Notes under the pieces: generated by a model | The model's input: only the letters and a program-made list of their open reading frames with translations | The model's database searches: none | What the model was told of the DNA's origin: nothing | In this document: positions 43,725 through 54,094 of the stretch, in pieces | Numbering within the stretch: the stretch's first letter is position 1 | How the letters are laid out: each line of letters begins with the position of its first letter | Made by a program: the position numbers and the translations under genes | Assembly: GCF_014844075.1 (NCBI RefSeq) | Contig: NZ_CP062165.1 | Span: 5,518,001 to 5,582,000, forward strand | DNA from: Paenibacillus sp. JNUCC-31 | GTDB taxonomy: Bacteria; Bacillota; Bacilli; Paenibacillales; Paenibacillaceae | Length of the DNA stretch: 64,000 bases | Direction of reading: 5' to 3'

Positions 43725-45662
43725 ATGGCAGTTAATATTAAATTACCGGATGGTTCGGTTCGTGAGTATGCCGACGGAAGCAGCATTGAAGATGTGGCCG
43801 CTTCGATCAGCAGCGGACTGCGCAAAAATGCCGTAGCCGGCAAACTGGATGGAATCGTAGTGGACTTGTCCACCACTTTGCATGAAGGAGCATTGGTTGA
43901 GATCGTAACCCTGGATTCATCAGAAGGCCTGGAAGTGATGCGTCACAGTACAGCTCACTTGATGGCTCAAGCGGTGAAGCGTTTATACGGGAACAAAGAG
44001 GTACACCTCGGTGTTGGCCCAGTCATTGAAGATGGTTTTTACTATGATATGGATCTGGAACAACCGCTCAATCCCGAAGATCTGCAAAAGATCGAGAAGG
44101 AAATGGAACGTATTGTTAATGAAAACTTGCCAATTGTACGTAAGGAAGTTAGCCGCGCGGAAGCGATCAACATTTTCGAAGAAGTGGGCGATCCTTACAA
44201 GCTGGAATTAATTCGTGACTTGCCGGAAGACAGTGTGATCACCATTTATGAGCAAGGCGAATTTTTCGACTTGTGCCGTGGACCACACGTACCATCCACC
44301 AGCAAAATCAAAGTATTCAAATTGATGAATGTTGCGGGTGCTTACTGGCGCGGAGATAGCAAAAACAAAATGCTGCAACGAATTTACGGTACGGCTTTTG
44401 TGAAAAAAGCACAGCTGGATGAACATTTACATTTCCTTGAAGAAGCTCGTAAACGGGATCACCGTAAACTCGGCAAAGAGCTGGAAATCTTTACGTTCTC
44501 CCAATTGGTTGGACAAGGGTTGCCGATCTGGTTGCCAAACGGTGCCAAACTACGCCGGACGTTGGAACGCTATATTGTGGATCTGGAAGAAAGCTTGGGA
44601 TACCAGCATGTATACACACCGGTTCTGGGTAATGTGGAATTGTACAAAACATCCGGACACTGGGAACATTACCAGGAAGACATGTTCCCGAAAATGGTCA
44701 TGGACAACGAGGAGCTTGTTCTTCGTCCAATGAACTGTCCGCACCATATGATGGTGTACAAATCCAGTATGCATAGCTACCGCGATCTGCCAATTCGGAT
44801 TGCCGAACTGGGTATGATGCACCGTTATGAAATGTCGGGCGCGTTGACAGGTCTGCACCGTGTACGGGCAATGACGCTGAACGACTCTCACATTTTCGCA
44901 CGCCCGGATCAGATCAAGGAAGAGTTTGCTCGTGTTATTGAGCTGATTCAAACGGTTTATAAAGATTTTGGCATTCACGAATATCGTTTCCGTCTGTCCT
45001 ATCGCGATCCTAAAGATACCGAAAAATATTTCCAGAATGACGAGATGTGGGAAATGTCCCAGCGTATGCTGCGTGAAGTTGTGGAAGAACTGGATCTGCC
45101 ATTCTATGAAGCAGAAGGCGAAGCGGCGTTCTATGGTCCGAAGCTGGATGTACAGATCAAAACAGCATTGGGTAAAGAAGAGACATTATCAACCGTTCAA
45201 CTGGATTTCCTTTTGCCAGAACGATTTGAACTGGAATATGTAGGAGATGACGGACAGAAGCATCGTCCAGTCGTTATTCACCGTGGTGTAATCAGTACGA
45301 TGGAACGTTTCACTGCTTTCTTGCTGGAGAACTTTGCAGGGGCTCTGCCATTGTGGCTGTCTCCTGTGCAGGCGAAGGTTATCCCGGTATCCGGTAACTT
45401 CGATGACTATGCCCGTGAAGTGGAAGCGAAGCTGAAACGTGCGGGAATCTCAGCTGAAGCTGATCTGCGTAATGAGAAGCTCGGATATAAAATCCGTGAG
45501 GCACAGCTTGAAAAAATGCCATATATGTTCGTTGTTGGTGAAAATGAGCGGAATGCTCAGGGCGTATCTGTACGGAAACGCGGAGAAGGCGATCTCGGCA
45601 TGAAACCTGTAGACGAAATTGTAGCCCAACTGAAAGAAGAGATTACATCCCGTCTGGTGTAA
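43725..45662 (+). CDS. thrS: Threonyl-tRNA synthetase
   Basis: ATG 43725 (AGGAGG 10 bases upstream) is preferred over ATG 43716, which would leave one base of spacing. The 645 residues contain a TGS domain (about 1-63), the editing/SAD domain (about 63-225, [16 protein letters not shown]) and the class II core with [11 protein letters not shown] and [18 protein letters not shown]. The C-terminal anticodon-binding domain (about 535-640) closes the chain. It charges tRNA-Thr. Expression is T-box controlled. Confidence 0.98.
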   Translation: MAVNIKLPDGSVREYADGSSIEDVAASISSGLRKNAVAGKLDGIVVDLSTTLHEGALVEIVTLDSSEGLEVMRHSTAHLMAQAVKRLYGNKEVHLGVGPVIEDGFYYDMDLEQPLNPEDLQKIEKEMERIVNENLPIVRKEVSRAEAINIFEEVGDPYKLELIRDLPEDSVITIYEQGEFFDLCRGPHVPSTSKIKVFKLMNVAGAYWRGDSKNKMLQRIYGTAFVKKAQLDEHLHFLEEARKRDHRKLGKELEIFTFSQLVGQGLPIWLPNGAKLRRTLERYIVDLEESLGYQHVYTPVLGNVELYKTSGHWEHYQEDMFPKMVMDNEELVLRPMNCPHHMMVYKSSMHSYRDLPIRIAELGMMHRYEMSGALTGLHRVRAMTLNDSHIFARPDQIKEEFARVIELIQTVYKDFGIHEYRFRLSYRDPKDTEKYFQNDEMWEMSQRMLREVVEELDLPFYEAEGEAAFYGPKLDVQIKTALGKEETLSTVQLDFLLPERFELEYVGDDGQKHRPVVIHRGVISTMERFTAFLLENFAGALPLWLSPVQAKVIPVSGNFDDYAREVEAKLKRAGISAEADLRNEKLGYKIREAQLEKMPYMFVVGENERNAQGVSVRKRGEGDLGMKPVDEIVAQLKEEITSRLV

Positions 45663-45688
45663 CTCAATATTGTGTTTTCTAAATAAGA

Positions 45689-45736
45689 AACCCGTCTGAA
45701 CCCAATGATTAATTTCTTGGTGTTTAGACGGGTTTT
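45689..45736 (+). terminator. Intrinsic terminator of thrS
   Basis: AACCCGTCTGAAC pairs with GTTTAGACGGGTT around a 20-nt AT-rich loop, followed by a T run. Confidence 0.85.
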
Positions 45737-45847
45737 TGTTATTTTTGGGTTTTCGAACGTGCTGGCTCATTAGCCCCCTCAAGGGTAGGGTAGAGTATAG
45801 AATTTTTTCATTTTGGAAAACCTTTGCAGTAAGGGGGAGGTTCTATA

Positions 45848-46621
45848 ATGAAAAAGCAATTCTTAATTCAAAAGAATAACGTACGATTCACCATTGCTTG
45901 CTGTGTGTTGCTTATTGGAATAGCTATGGGCTCCAATCTGGCAGAAGCGTATACCTTTGAAGAGGAAAATGAAGTCCTGTATGTGGAGAGTCGCGACAAC
46001 GAAACTTCAGGTGAACGTGAAGGCCACCATCCAGATAAGGCAGTCTATGCATACAGTGATCAGGCTCAACTAACAACCATGGTCTATATGGCTTTATTGT
46101 GGTCTCCGCAGCCCATTGTCATTCCACGACCGCAATTTCCAGAAAGGCAGATCGGAAATGACCCGTCCATGCCAGTGCTCGCACCGCGTACAGAACAGGT
46201 ATTGGACACACATAAGGTGACGGCGACTGGATACACGGCAGGTGTGGAATCAACCGGAAAGGGGCCTAAACATCCACAATACGGAATTACGTATTCAGGT
46301 GTAAAGGTACGGCGCGATAAAGAAACCGTCTCAACGATTGCAGCTGATCCAAAGCTGTTTCCCATGGGCTCCATTTTATATATTCCAGGCTACGGATACG
46401 GAATCGTTGCAGACACGGGCTCGGCCATCAAGGGCAATAAGATTGATCTCTATTTCCCAACAACAAAACAAGTGTACAAGGAGTGGGGCAAAAAGGATGT
46501 CGAAGTACAGGTAATCAAACAAGGTGCTGGAAAATGCACTGAAAAGATGCTGGAAGAGCTATCGGAAGCCATCGACGTGTATAAATCGGTACCGGATTCC
46601 TGGTTGGACAAGGCGATTTAA
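45848..46621 (+). CDS. Secreted 3D-domain protein (YuiC/YocH-like)
   Basis: The 257-residue protein has an N-terminal signal segment ([21 protein letters not shown]), a variable middle, and a C-terminal 3D domain (about 120-225). The domain has [28 protein letters not shown] and [17 protein letters not shown], with the three conserved Asp that give the domain its name. Relatives are lytic-transglycosylase-like enzymes (MltA fold) acting on peptidoglycan, often in sporulation or germination. GGGGGAGG precedes ATG 45848. Confidence 0.88.
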   Translation: MKKQFLIQKNNVRFTIACCVLLIGIAMGSNLAEAYTFEEENEVLYVESRDNETSGEREGHHPDKAVYAYSDQAQLTTMVYMALLWSPQPIVIPRPQFPERQIGNDPSMPVLAPRTEQVLDTHKVTATGYTAGVESTGKGPKHPQYGITYSGVKVRRDKETVSTIAADPKLFPMGSILYIPGYGYGIVADTGSAIKGNKIDLYFPTTKQVYKEWGKKDVEVQVIKQGAGKCTEKMLEELSEAIDVYKSVPDSWLDKAI

Positions 46622-46732
46622 TTTGGAAGGTTACACCTGAATAACTAAAGTGCTCTCTTCACATAATACTGACTGGGGACGAACCCCGCGATGCAGCAAT
46701 GCACCGTAAATATGAAGAGAGAGGTGATCGTT

Positions 46733-46945
46733 GTGGCTAAGAAATCCCAAGGATTCCAAACACCAAACGAGAAGTATAATGCGGAGTTTGGGCAAGAAAA
46801 TGTAGCAAACAAAGTAAAACAATCCGAGCAAAACAAAGTACAGGAAAATTTCCAAACACCTGATGAAAAATTCAATGCCGAGTTCGGTGTAGAAAACACT
46901 GGTCAAACAGGCCAAACAGGCCGAGCAGGAAAATTCCAAAAATAA
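46733..46945 (+). CDS. Gamma-type small acid-soluble spore protein
   Basis: GTG 46733 (GAGGTGAT 4 bases upstream) gives 70 residues. Two internal repeats, FQTPNEKYNAEFGQEN and FQTPDEKFNAEFGVEN, are linked by a Lys/Gln/Asn stretch, and the C-terminus is Gly/Gln/Thr-rich. The TPNxxYNAEFG pattern is characteristic of gamma SASP (SspE-like), an amino-acid reserve of dormant spores that is cleaved by the germination protease within the EFG region. A terminator follows. Confidence 0.92.
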   Translation: MAKKSQGFQTPNEKYNAEFGQENVANKVKQSEQNKVQENFQTPDEKFNAEFGVENTGQTGQTGRAGKFQK

Positions 46946-46958
46946 ATAATGATGCAGG

Positions 46959-46990
46959 CACCCTGGAGCAGCAGCTCCGGGGTGTTTTTA
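46959..46990 (+). terminator. Intrinsic terminator after the SASP gene
   Basis: CACCCTGGAGC (46959-46969) pairs with GCTCCGGGGTG (46974-46984), followed by TTTTT. Confidence 0.88.
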
Positions 46991-47123
46991 TTTATATATT
47001 TTTTACATAAAAATCCTTCCGGATCGGTCTCAAGACTGAGAACGATTCCATCTGCCGCCGCTGTTAACCAACCATTATCTGATGTAAACTGAGTACAGAA
47101 TAAAGACGAAGGAGACATGAGCG

Positions 47124-48152
47124 ATGAAACGATCTACACGGGACCGCTGGTGGGTTGGCATTCCTCTTATTGCGATTGGTGCAATCATTTTGTTCAGACA
47201 ATTGGGATATGACATTGATATAGGATACGTGTTCAGAACATATTGGCCGTTGTTCTTAATTTGGTGGGGTGTAAAAGGGATGACTGAAATTCGTCGTCAT
47301 GGCGGTTATGCTTTTATCGGACCAGCTATTGTATTGGCAATCGGGGGGTATTTTTTGGCACGAAATCTAGGCTGGATTGATTATTCCATGGGTGAGTTCA
47401 TTCGTTATCTCATTCCGGTGATGTTAATTGGTGGTGGATTCTTTGTTCTGGTTGGACCACGACGCCGTGATCGCAAGCACCATGAACAAATGCAGCCACC
47501 TCCACCCGAGCAGCCTTATAAGCCGCTGTCCCCTGAGGATCTGGAGATGCCATCTTCGTTTGATGAGCAATTCGAAAAAACATTTGGTAAACCGAAACAG
47601 GAGCCGAAGAACGATTCACATGGTTCAGCTTATAAAGGTAAGGAAGATCAGACATCTTATGGACACCAACACAAGCAGAAGTATGACGCTTACGGATCAA
47701 GCAAAAATGGCTACGGAAAATATGATGACGATGACATGTATGATGATGCCAACTATAATGGCGGCGGCGGGCATACGTTGAACAAATCATCATTTATCGG
47801 TGATTTGTATATGGGACAGGAAGTGTTTTCGCTGAAACCCATGAACATCTCGGCATTTATTGGCGATACCGTGATAGATTTGACGAAAGCACAGATTCCT
47901 TATGGCGAGACGAAGATTAACATCTCTTCTTTTATTGGGGATGTAAAAGTGTTTGTACCGGAGGATATGGATCTGGGTGTGACGGTGACGACGAACTCCT
48001 TCATTGGAGATATGTCGTTGTTGAACCAGAAACGCGGCGGTTTCCTGAGCAGCGCGCAGGCTGAAACTTCACACTACCGTGAAGCGGGCAAAAAAGTACG
48101 GATTATCGTCAGTGTGTTTATCGGAGATGTTAAAGTGAATAAGGTGGGTTAA
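47124..48152 (+). CDS. liaF: LiaF-type membrane protein (cell envelope stress)
   Basis: The 342-residue protein has four N-terminal membrane helices (about 9-110). A long charged, Lys/Asp/Tyr/Gly-rich linker (about 112-220) and the C-terminal LiaF domain with repeated SFIGD units (SSFIGDLYMG, SAFIGDTVID, SSFIGDVKVF, NSFIGDMSLL, SVFIGDVKVN) follow. LiaF inhibits LiaRS in unstressed cells. The gene order liaF-liaS-liaR supports the name. The linker is longer than usual. Confidence 0.9.
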   Translation: MKRSTRDRWWVGIPLIAIGAIILFRQLGYDIDIGYVFRTYWPLFLIWWGVKGMTEIRRHGGYAFIGPAIVLAIGGYFLARNLGWIDYSMGEFIRYLIPVMLIGGGFFVLVGPRRRDRKHHEQMQPPPPEQPYKPLSPEDLEMPSSFDEQFEKTFGKPKQEPKNDSHGSAYKGKEDQTSYGHQHKQKYDAYGSSKNGYGKYDDDDMYDDANYNGGGGHTLNKSSFIGDLYMGQEVFSLKPMNISAFIGDTVIDLTKAQIPYGETKINISSFIGDVKVFVPEDMDLGVTVTTNSFIGDMSLLNQKRGGFLSSAQAETSHYREAGKKVRIIVSVFIGDVKVNKVG

Positions 48153-48155
48153 CGC

Positions 48156-49193
48156 ATGATACGAACGATTCTCAAGGCCAATAAGTGGGAACTGATGATG
48201 TATTTTTCGCTGACCGGGCTCATTGCCTTGGGCGGATTCTATCTCCTGTACGGGGAGGTGCTGATGGGAACCGGGCGCCAGCGCGCCTGGACCTATGTTG
48301 CGGTTGTTGTACTGGCTACTGTGATTACCGGGTATATTGCTGCTCTGCGCCTTCAGCGGAAAATCGATCTTCTGGATCTCAATATGCTGAAAGTGTCCAA
48401 AGGCAATCTCTCGGTTCGCCTGCCTGAAACAGATGACGCCTCATTTGGCCGGGTATATCAGGAATTCAATGTCATGATGGATTCGATTGAGAAAAAAATG
48501 AGACTGCTTCAGCGGCTCGGTGAGCAGGAAGTTATAGAAAAGGAACAGGCATCAGAACGTGCCGCACTTGAAGAGCGGAAACGCATGGCAAGAGACTTGC
48601 ATGACACCGTAAGTCAGCAGCTGTTTGCCATGCACATGTCGGCTTCTTCCTTACCACGCTTGCTGGAGATGAATCCGGAGCATGGCAGCAAGGTACTCGA
48701 TCAATTAATTCAGATGTCTCATATTGCTCAGCGGCAGATGCGAGGACTTATTGCCCAGCTTCGTCCAGTGGAACTGGAGGGTCGGGATCTGGCCGAAGCG
48801 TTGGACAGATGGTTTCCGGATTATTGCAGACAGAACGGATTGAAAGGCGTCAAAGAGCTGGAACTGGATGGCGGAATCTCGGATGCCATCGAGCACCAGC
48901 TGTTTCTTGTTATTCAGGAGGCTGTTGCTAATGTGGTCAAACATGCAGAGGCTGGACTGGTCAGCCTGTCCATACGTGAAAGTGAACATCAAATTAGCAT
49001 GAGCATCAGCGATGATGGTCAAGGTTTTTTGCAGCAAGCGGAACGTGCGGGTTCATATGGATTATCAACGATGCGTGAACGGGCAGAGAAGCTTGGGGGT
49101 CAGGTTCAGATTATATCGAAGCCGGGAGCGGGAACGACGGTGCGAGTATTCATCCCGAAATTTCCGAGTGAACCAGAGGGGGAAATGGAATGA
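48156..49193 (+). CDS. liaS: LiaS-type sensor histidine kinase
   Basis: The 345-residue kinase has two membrane helices (about 15-32 and 47-65) with almost no extracytoplasmic loop (intramembrane-sensing type). A HAMP region, HisKA_3 domain with His149 (RMARDLHDTVSQQLFAM) and HATPase domain (EAVANVVKH, SDDGQGF, GLSTMRERAEKLGG) follow. It starts 3 bases after liaF and overlaps liaR by 4 bases. It senses lipid II-cycle antibiotics in relatives. Confidence 0.92.
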   Translation: MIRTILKANKWELMMYFSLTGLIALGGFYLLYGEVLMGTGRQRAWTYVAVVVLATVITGYIAALRLQRKIDLLDLNMLKVSKGNLSVRLPETDDASFGRVYQEFNVMMDSIEKKMRLLQRLGEQEVIEKEQASERAALEERKRMARDLHDTVSQQLFAMHMSASSLPRLLEMNPEHGSKVLDQLIQMSHIAQRQMRGLIAQLRPVELEGRDLAEALDRWFPDYCRQNGLKGVKELELDGGISDAIEHQLFLVIQEAVANVVKHAEAGLVSLSIRESEHQISMSISDDGQGFLQQAERAGSYGLSTMRERAEKLGGQVQIISKPGAGTTVRVFIPKFPSEPEGEME

Positions 49194-49852
49194 GCGGAAA
49201 AGTGAATGTAATGATTGTGGATGATCATGACATGGTGCGGATGGGTTTGAAAACATATCTTATGCTGGAGCCCACATTTCATGTGATGGGGGAAGCAAGC
49301 AACGGGCAGGAGGCACTGGATCGACTGTGCAAGCTGGACAAAAGTGAACTGCCTGACCTGATCCTGATGGATCTGATGATGCCTGTGATGAATGGGGCGG
49401 AAGCGACACAAGCGATTATGACCGAATTTCCGGGAATGAAAATTGTGATGCTGACCAGTTTTCTGGAGGATGACCTGGTGGTCCAGGCCATCGAAGCAGG
49501 TGCGGTCAGTTATGTGTTGAAGACGGTATCTGCTGAAGAACTGATCTATGCTCTGCAGGGAGCATACCGAGGCATGCCTGTGATGACAGGCGATGTATCG
49601 CAGGCATTGACGCGTGGCATCAGACAGCGTACAGCGAGAGAGAATGAGTCAGGCCTGACGGAACGGGAAAAGGAAGTACTCCTGTTAATTGCTGAGGGGA
49701 AAACCAACAAGGACATCGGGGAAGAACTACATATTAGTATTAAAACGGTTAAGACTCATGTAAGCAATCTGCTGATGAAATGTGAAATGGACGATCGCAC
49801 ACAGCTGGCCATATACGCTCATCGTCAGGGTTGGGTGAAAAATAAGGGTTAG
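49190..49852 (+). CDS. liaR: LiaR-type response regulator (NarL family)
   Basis: The 220-residue regulator has a receiver domain with phospho-acceptor Asp61 (LILMDLMMP) and acidic pair Asp11/Asp12. The C-terminal LuxR-type helix-turn-helix (LTEREKEVLLLIAEGKTNKDIG) follows. ATG 49190 overlaps the liaS stop (ATGA). Orthologues activate the lia operon and envelope-protection genes. Confidence 0.92.
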   Translation: MSGKVNVMIVDDHDMVRMGLKTYLMLEPTFHVMGEASNGQEALDRLCKLDKSELPDLILMDLMMPVMNGAEATQAIMTEFPGMKIVMLTSFLEDDLVVQAIEAGAVSYVLKTVSAEELIYALQGAYRGMPVMTGDVSQALTRGIRQRTARENESGLTEREKEVLLLIAEGKTNKDIGEELHISIKTVKTHVSNLLMKCEMDDRTQLAIYAHRQGWVKNKG

Positions 49853-50000
49853 AATGCGGATTTGGCGGGGAAAATGATCTATAATAGCGTGCTTTTATCT
49901 CCTTTTTAATTGTTTTTAAGGTACGGTTAAGGTTTAAAGTACAAAATAAGGACAGTTAAAGAATATCTCTTGCGAATAAGAGATTGGGAGGTAGAGAGGC

Positions 50001-51680
50001 ATGGACGAACGTAATTACAGAGCGAACCGTCAAGACGAGGAAAATGATACAAAACAAGCGGAGAATCGCAATTCATCGGGGACGGACGATTCCTCCTATT
50101 ATTATTCTTATGGACCTTTTCAGTCCGTGAATCAGGAAGATACAGCAAGCTACAATGGAGAACATAATCAACGTGAAGAAGGAAATGTACAGATTACAAG
50201 ACCGGATCCTGTGAAGCCAGTACCTACTTACTACAGCAACGAATCATCTGAACAGGGTAACCCGTCAGCCAGAGGTGGCGGAAATGGTTCAGGCAACGGA
50301 GGAGATCAAGGCAACGGCGGCAAGAATAACGGCAATTGGAACTACAATAATCGTCGGCCGCGTTCTTCCGTAAGATCGCTGCTGTTTTCTTTCATCGCCG
50401 GTATGCTGGTTATTACTGTGTTGATGTATACAGCTGATCGAACAAACATGTTTACACCGCAGGAAGCTCTGACGAGTGCTGAGAATCAAAGCTCTGCTCA
50501 GGAATCAACGTCCACGAACACGGGCGGTGGCAATAATGTGACTGCATCGCTGTTGCCTACCGGTAAAGAGGATGTTTCATCCGTGGTAACGAGTACAAGT
50601 CCTGCTGTCGTCAAAATAGAAACACTTGCCAAACAGTCATCACGTAGCAGCAGTCAAGGTGGTTCTACGATGAGTGATCCATTGTACCAATACTTTTTTG
50701 GTAATGGAAGCAATGGCGGAACAGATAACTACCAGGGCCAAAATCAGCAACAGCAACAAAGCAGCAACCAATTGGTTCCGCTTGGCATTGGTTCCGGATT
50801 TATTTTTGACAAAGAAGGCTACATCCTGACGAACCAGCACGTGGTTCAAGGGGCAGATGTCATTCAGGTTACGCTGGAGAACAACAGTAAACCGTATGAA
50901 GCGAAATTGCTGGGAAGCAGTTTTGATCTCGACCTTGCCGTATTGAAAATTGAGAAAAACAGCGGCGACGATAATTTCCCTGTCGCTCCACTGGGTGATT
51001 CCAACAGCACACAAGTCGGGGAATGGCTTGTTGCGATTGGTAACCCGGAAGGATTTGAGCACACCGTTACCGCAGGTGTCTTGAGTGCCAAAGAACGTAC
51101 CATTAGCATTCCGGATGAAGAAACAGGCAAAACGCGTGAATACAGTCACTTGCTGCAAACAGATGCATCCATTAACCCTGGTAACTCGGGGGGACCATTG
51201 CTTAATCTGAATGGGGAAGTTATCGGTATGAACGTAGCGGTGAGCGCAGATGCTCAAGGGATTGGATTTGCCATTCCATCGAGCGTGATCTCGGATGCGG
51301 TGAAATATTTGAAACAAAACAAAGAAGTTCCCAAAGAGCCAGTACCATTTATCGGCGCATCGTTGATGGCCCTCACACCTGAAGTGGCTAAACAAATGGG
51401 AACGGATATTACCGAAGGTTCCGTTGTTGCGAGCACGATCTATCAATCTCCTGCGTATCAGGCAGATCTGCGCGCCTATGACATCATTACAGGTGCCAAT
51501 GGCACGGCATACAGTACAAGTCAGGATCTGATTGATTTTATTAAGAAACAGAAAATTGGCAGTGAAGTGACACTGAATGTTGTACGTGACGGTAAAAAAA
51601 TGGATGTCAAAATCAAAATCGGCAACAAAAACGATTATGATACAACTCAAACGACAGGTCAACAACAGCAGCAACCATAA
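50001..51680 (+). CDS. HtrA/DegP-like membrane-anchored serine protease
   Basis: The 559-residue S1C protease has a long polar, Asn/Gly-rich cytoplasmic N-terminus (about 1-122), one membrane helix (about 126-144), a Ser/Thr/Asn linker, and a trypsin-like domain. The catalytic triad is visible: His280 (LTNQHVV), Asp311 (LDLAVLKI) and Ser396 (NPGNSGGPL). A C-terminal PDZ domain (about 440-545) follows. It degrades or refolds misfolded exported proteins. ATG 50001 follows GGGAGG. It lies directly before an OmpR-type two-component pair. Confidence 0.93.
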   Translation: MDERNYRANRQDEENDTKQAENRNSSGTDDSSYYYSYGPFQSVNQEDTASYNGEHNQREEGNVQITRPDPVKPVPTYYSNESSEQGNPSARGGGNGSGNGGDQGNGGKNNGNWNYNNRRPRSSVRSLLFSFIAGMLVITVLMYTADRTNMFTPQEALTSAENQSSAQESTSTNTGGGNNVTASLLPTGKEDVSSVVTSTSPAVVKIETLAKQSSRSSSQGGSTMSDPLYQYFFGNGSNGGTDNYQGQNQQQQQSSNQLVPLGIGSGFIFDKEGYILTNQHVVQGADVIQVTLENNSKPYEAKLLGSSFDLDLAVLKIEKNSGDDNFPVAPLGDSNSTQVGEWLVAIGNPEGFEHTVTAGVLSAKERTISIPDEETGKTREYSHLLQTDASINPGNSGGPLLNLNGEVIGMNVAVSADAQGIGFAIPSSVISDAVKYLKQNKEVPKEPVPFIGASLMALTPEVAKQMGTDITEGSVVASTIYQSPAYQADLRAYDIITGANGTAYSTSQDLIDFIKKQKIGSEVTLNVVRDGKKMDVKIKIGNKNDYDTTQTTGQQQQQP

Positions 51681-51716
51681 TACAAGTTAAATAGGTATGG
51701 GAATAAGCTACAGGAG

Positions 51717-51750
51717 AGCGGAAGGGTTCGAAGGCCCTTCCGCTTTTTTG
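51717..51750 (+). terminator. Intrinsic terminator of htrA
   Basis: AGCGGAAGGG pairs with CCCTTCCGCT around TTCGAAGG, followed by TTTTTT. Confidence 0.9.
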
Positions 51751-51875
51751 CATAGCATAGAGGTATATGAAATGTTAGGTGGTTCTATCATGGAACCGGG
51801 TATTTGGAGAAGATGCAGATTGCGCTTTTGCCTGTTACAATAGGAATAAAACGTTAGGGATAAAGGAGAAAGACC

Positions 51876-52565
51876 ATGCGCTCAACTATAATGATTGTTG
51901 ATGATGATGAGAAAATTGTGTCCATGCTTCGTCGGGGGCTGGCATTTGAAGGATATGAGGTACAGACGGCATCTAATGGTGCCGAGGGTCTTAGTAAACT
52001 AATGGATAAGGAACCCGATGTGGTTATTCTCGACGTGATGATGCCACAAATTGACGGGTTTGAAGTATGCCGCAGACTTAGAGAAGCAGGGAGCAAAGTT
52101 CCTGTGCTGATGTTGACAGCCAAAGATGAAGTTCAGAGCCGGGTAACAGGACTTGATACAGGTGCAGATGATTATCTGGTGAAGCCGTTTGCACTTGAAG
52201 AATTGTTGGCCCGTGTCCGTGCATTGCTTCGTCGTAAAGCCGATATCGCGGATACGCCGGATAATCGTCTTATGTATGAGGATATTATTCTGGATAATGA
52301 TTCCCGTGAGGTGTTGCGTGATGGTCAGCGTCTGGAACTGACTGCCAAGGAGTTCGAATTGCTGAACCTGTTCATGCAGAATCCCAAACGTGTGCTGTCC
52401 CGTGATCTGATCATGGACAAAATCTGGGGATATGATTACAGTGGTGAATCCAATGTGCTCGAAGTATATATTGCCATGCTCAGACAAAAAACCGAAGAAT
52501 ACGGCGGCAAACGTTTGATCCAGACCATCCGGGGAGCCGGCTATATTTTGAGAGGTGACTCCTGA
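51876..52565 (+). CDS. OmpR/PhoB-family response regulator
   Basis: The 229-residue regulator has a receiver domain with Asp53 (VVILDVMMPQIDGFEVC) and the conserved Lys in LVKPFALEELLARV. A winged-helix DNA-binding domain (about 125-228; LTAKEFELLNLFMQNPKRVLSRD and GYILRGD) follows. GGAGAAAG precedes ATG 51876. The sensor kinase gene starts 1 base after its stop. Neighbouring htrA suggests a secretion-stress role like CssRS, or the MprAB-PepD arrangement; the specific signal is unknown. Confidence 0.9.
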   Translation: MRSTIMIVDDDEKIVSMLRRGLAFEGYEVQTASNGAEGLSKLMDKEPDVVILDVMMPQIDGFEVCRRLREAGSKVPVLMLTAKDEVQSRVTGLDTGADDYLVKPFALEELLARVRALLRRKADIADTPDNRLMYEDIILDNDSREVLRDGQRLELTAKEFELLNLFMQNPKRVLSRDLIMDKIWGYDYSGESNVLEVYIAMLRQKTEEYGGKRLIQTIRGAGYILRGDS

Positions 52566-52566
52566 C

Positions 52567-54027
52567 ATGTCCATTCGGTTAAGATTAACCGCGTGGTACT
52601 CAGGCATCTTGGCAGCCGTGCTTATTTTTTGGGGCGTTGTGATTTACACTTTTGTCTATTTTAATACGTATCAAGAAGTGGAACAGCAACTGAAAGATAA
52701 AAGTGAGAGAATTACGAATCAAATTGGTGTCAACCCTCTTTCACAGTCGTTGGATCTTGATCCTTTTACCGAGAGCCAGCTTCAGGAAGCCCAGATATAC
52801 ATCCAATTGTGGGATTACCAAAGCAGATCAGGCAAAATATCAGGAAATATGGAGAAGCTTCAAATTCAATTTCCTGTGGTGAAATCCAATGAGATTCAGA
52901 AAGCGCGTGGAATATCCAAGATCTATGTAAACGGAACTCCTTTTCTGGTTAATCAGCAGCCCTTGTCTTTGCAAGGAACCAATGAGATAAGGGGGCTCCT
53001 TCAAGTTGGAACCAATGTGAGCTCCCAGGAACGCTTGCTGGAGGCTTTGCGCAATATTCTCGTTTTTGGCTGGTTAGTGGCGATGGCACTTGCGATTACT
53101 TCGGGCCTTATTCTGGCTCGCAAATCCATGCGCCCGCTCGTCAACGTTATTGATGCGGCGAATCAGATTCAGTCCGGGGATGATCTTAGTGTGCGTATAC
53201 AATACACGGGTCCTACGGATGAGATTGGACGTCTGATTGAAACCGTGAACAATATGCTTGAGCGAACAGAGCTTTCCTTCCGCGGATTGGAGGAGACCAA
53301 CAAAGCCCAGCGCCGATTTGTATCCGATGCCTCACATGAGCTGCGCACACCGCTGACCACAATTCGTGGGAATGTCGACTTCCTGAAGAAGCTTTGGGAT
53401 CAGGAAAGCACGGACCGACCGAATCTGGATGAAGAAACGGTTAAACAGATGTCTCTCGAGGCGATAGAGGATATGGCGGATGAAGGCAAACGCATGAGTA
53501 GGTTAATCAGTGATATGCTGTCCTTGGCCAGAGCGGATACAGGACAGAAAATCGAACTGAATCCGATTCCATTGCAAATTCTGGTGCAGGAAGTGGCTCG
53601 CAGAGCCCAATTCCTTGATCACCAGGCAGACTGGCGTCCAGGTGATCTTTCGATCCTGAATGGCATATATGTGAACGGAAGTAAAGATTACCTGCAACAG
53701 ATGCTGTTCATTTTTGTCGAGAATGCTTTCAAGTATACACCGGAGGGCTCAGTAACACTCGATGCGATATTGTACAAAGGCCAGGTCGGACTGCGAATCA
53801 GTGATACGGGAATTGGAATGGATCGGGACGAGGTGCCGTTTATTTTCGATCGGTTCTATCGTGCAGATGAATCCCGTGGAGCCACACCGGGCATAGGCCT
53901 GGGACTCTCGATCGCCAAATGGATCATCGAGGAGCATCATGGATCGGTTGAGGTTGTAACCCGACGTGGAGAAGGAACCACCTTTATTATCTGGTTGCCG
54001 GTTGTCTTTGCTCCGCCTATCGAATAA
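52567..54027 (+). CDS. Sensor histidine kinase
   Basis: ATG 52567 gives 486 residues: an N-terminal helix (about 9-30), an extracytoplasmic domain of about 130 residues, a second helix (about 165-183) and a HAMP domain. HisKA follows with His257 ([13 protein letters not shown]), then HATPase_c ([37 protein letters not shown]). It is a classic transmembrane kinase partner for the preceding regulator. The extracytoplasmic domain is not assigned to a family. Confidence 0.9.
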   Translation: MSIRLRLTAWYSGILAAVLIFWGVVIYTFVYFNTYQEVEQQLKDKSERITNQIGVNPLSQSLDLDPFTESQLQEAQIYIQLWDYQSRSGKISGNMEKLQIQFPVVKSNEIQKARGISKIYVNGTPFLVNQQPLSLQGTNEIRGLLQVGTNVSSQERLLEALRNILVFGWLVAMALAITSGLILARKSMRPLVNVIDAANQIQSGDDLSVRIQYTGPTDEIGRLIETVNNMLERTELSFRGLEETNKAQRRFVSDASHELRTPLTTIRGNVDFLKKLWDQESTDRPNLDEETVKQMSLEAIEDMADEGKRMSRLISDMLSLARADTGQKIELNPIPLQILVQEVARRAQFLDHQADWRPGDLSILNGIYVNGSKDYLQQMLFIFVENAFKYTPEGSVTLDAILYKGQVGLRISDTGIGMDRDEVPFIFDRFYRADESRGATPGIGLGLSIAKWIIEEHHGSVEVVTRRGEGTTFIIWLPVVFAPPIE

Positions 54028-54094
54028 GGGTATAATAGACTGGACTGCAATTACATCGGCAACCTTGCCGAGAAAGAAAGCGGGTGGCAACCAA

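Noticed and set aside
50640..51674. 344-codon antisense frame opposite htrA
   Set aside because: The sense frame carries an intact catalytic triad and PDZ domain; the antisense frame has no recognisable domain.
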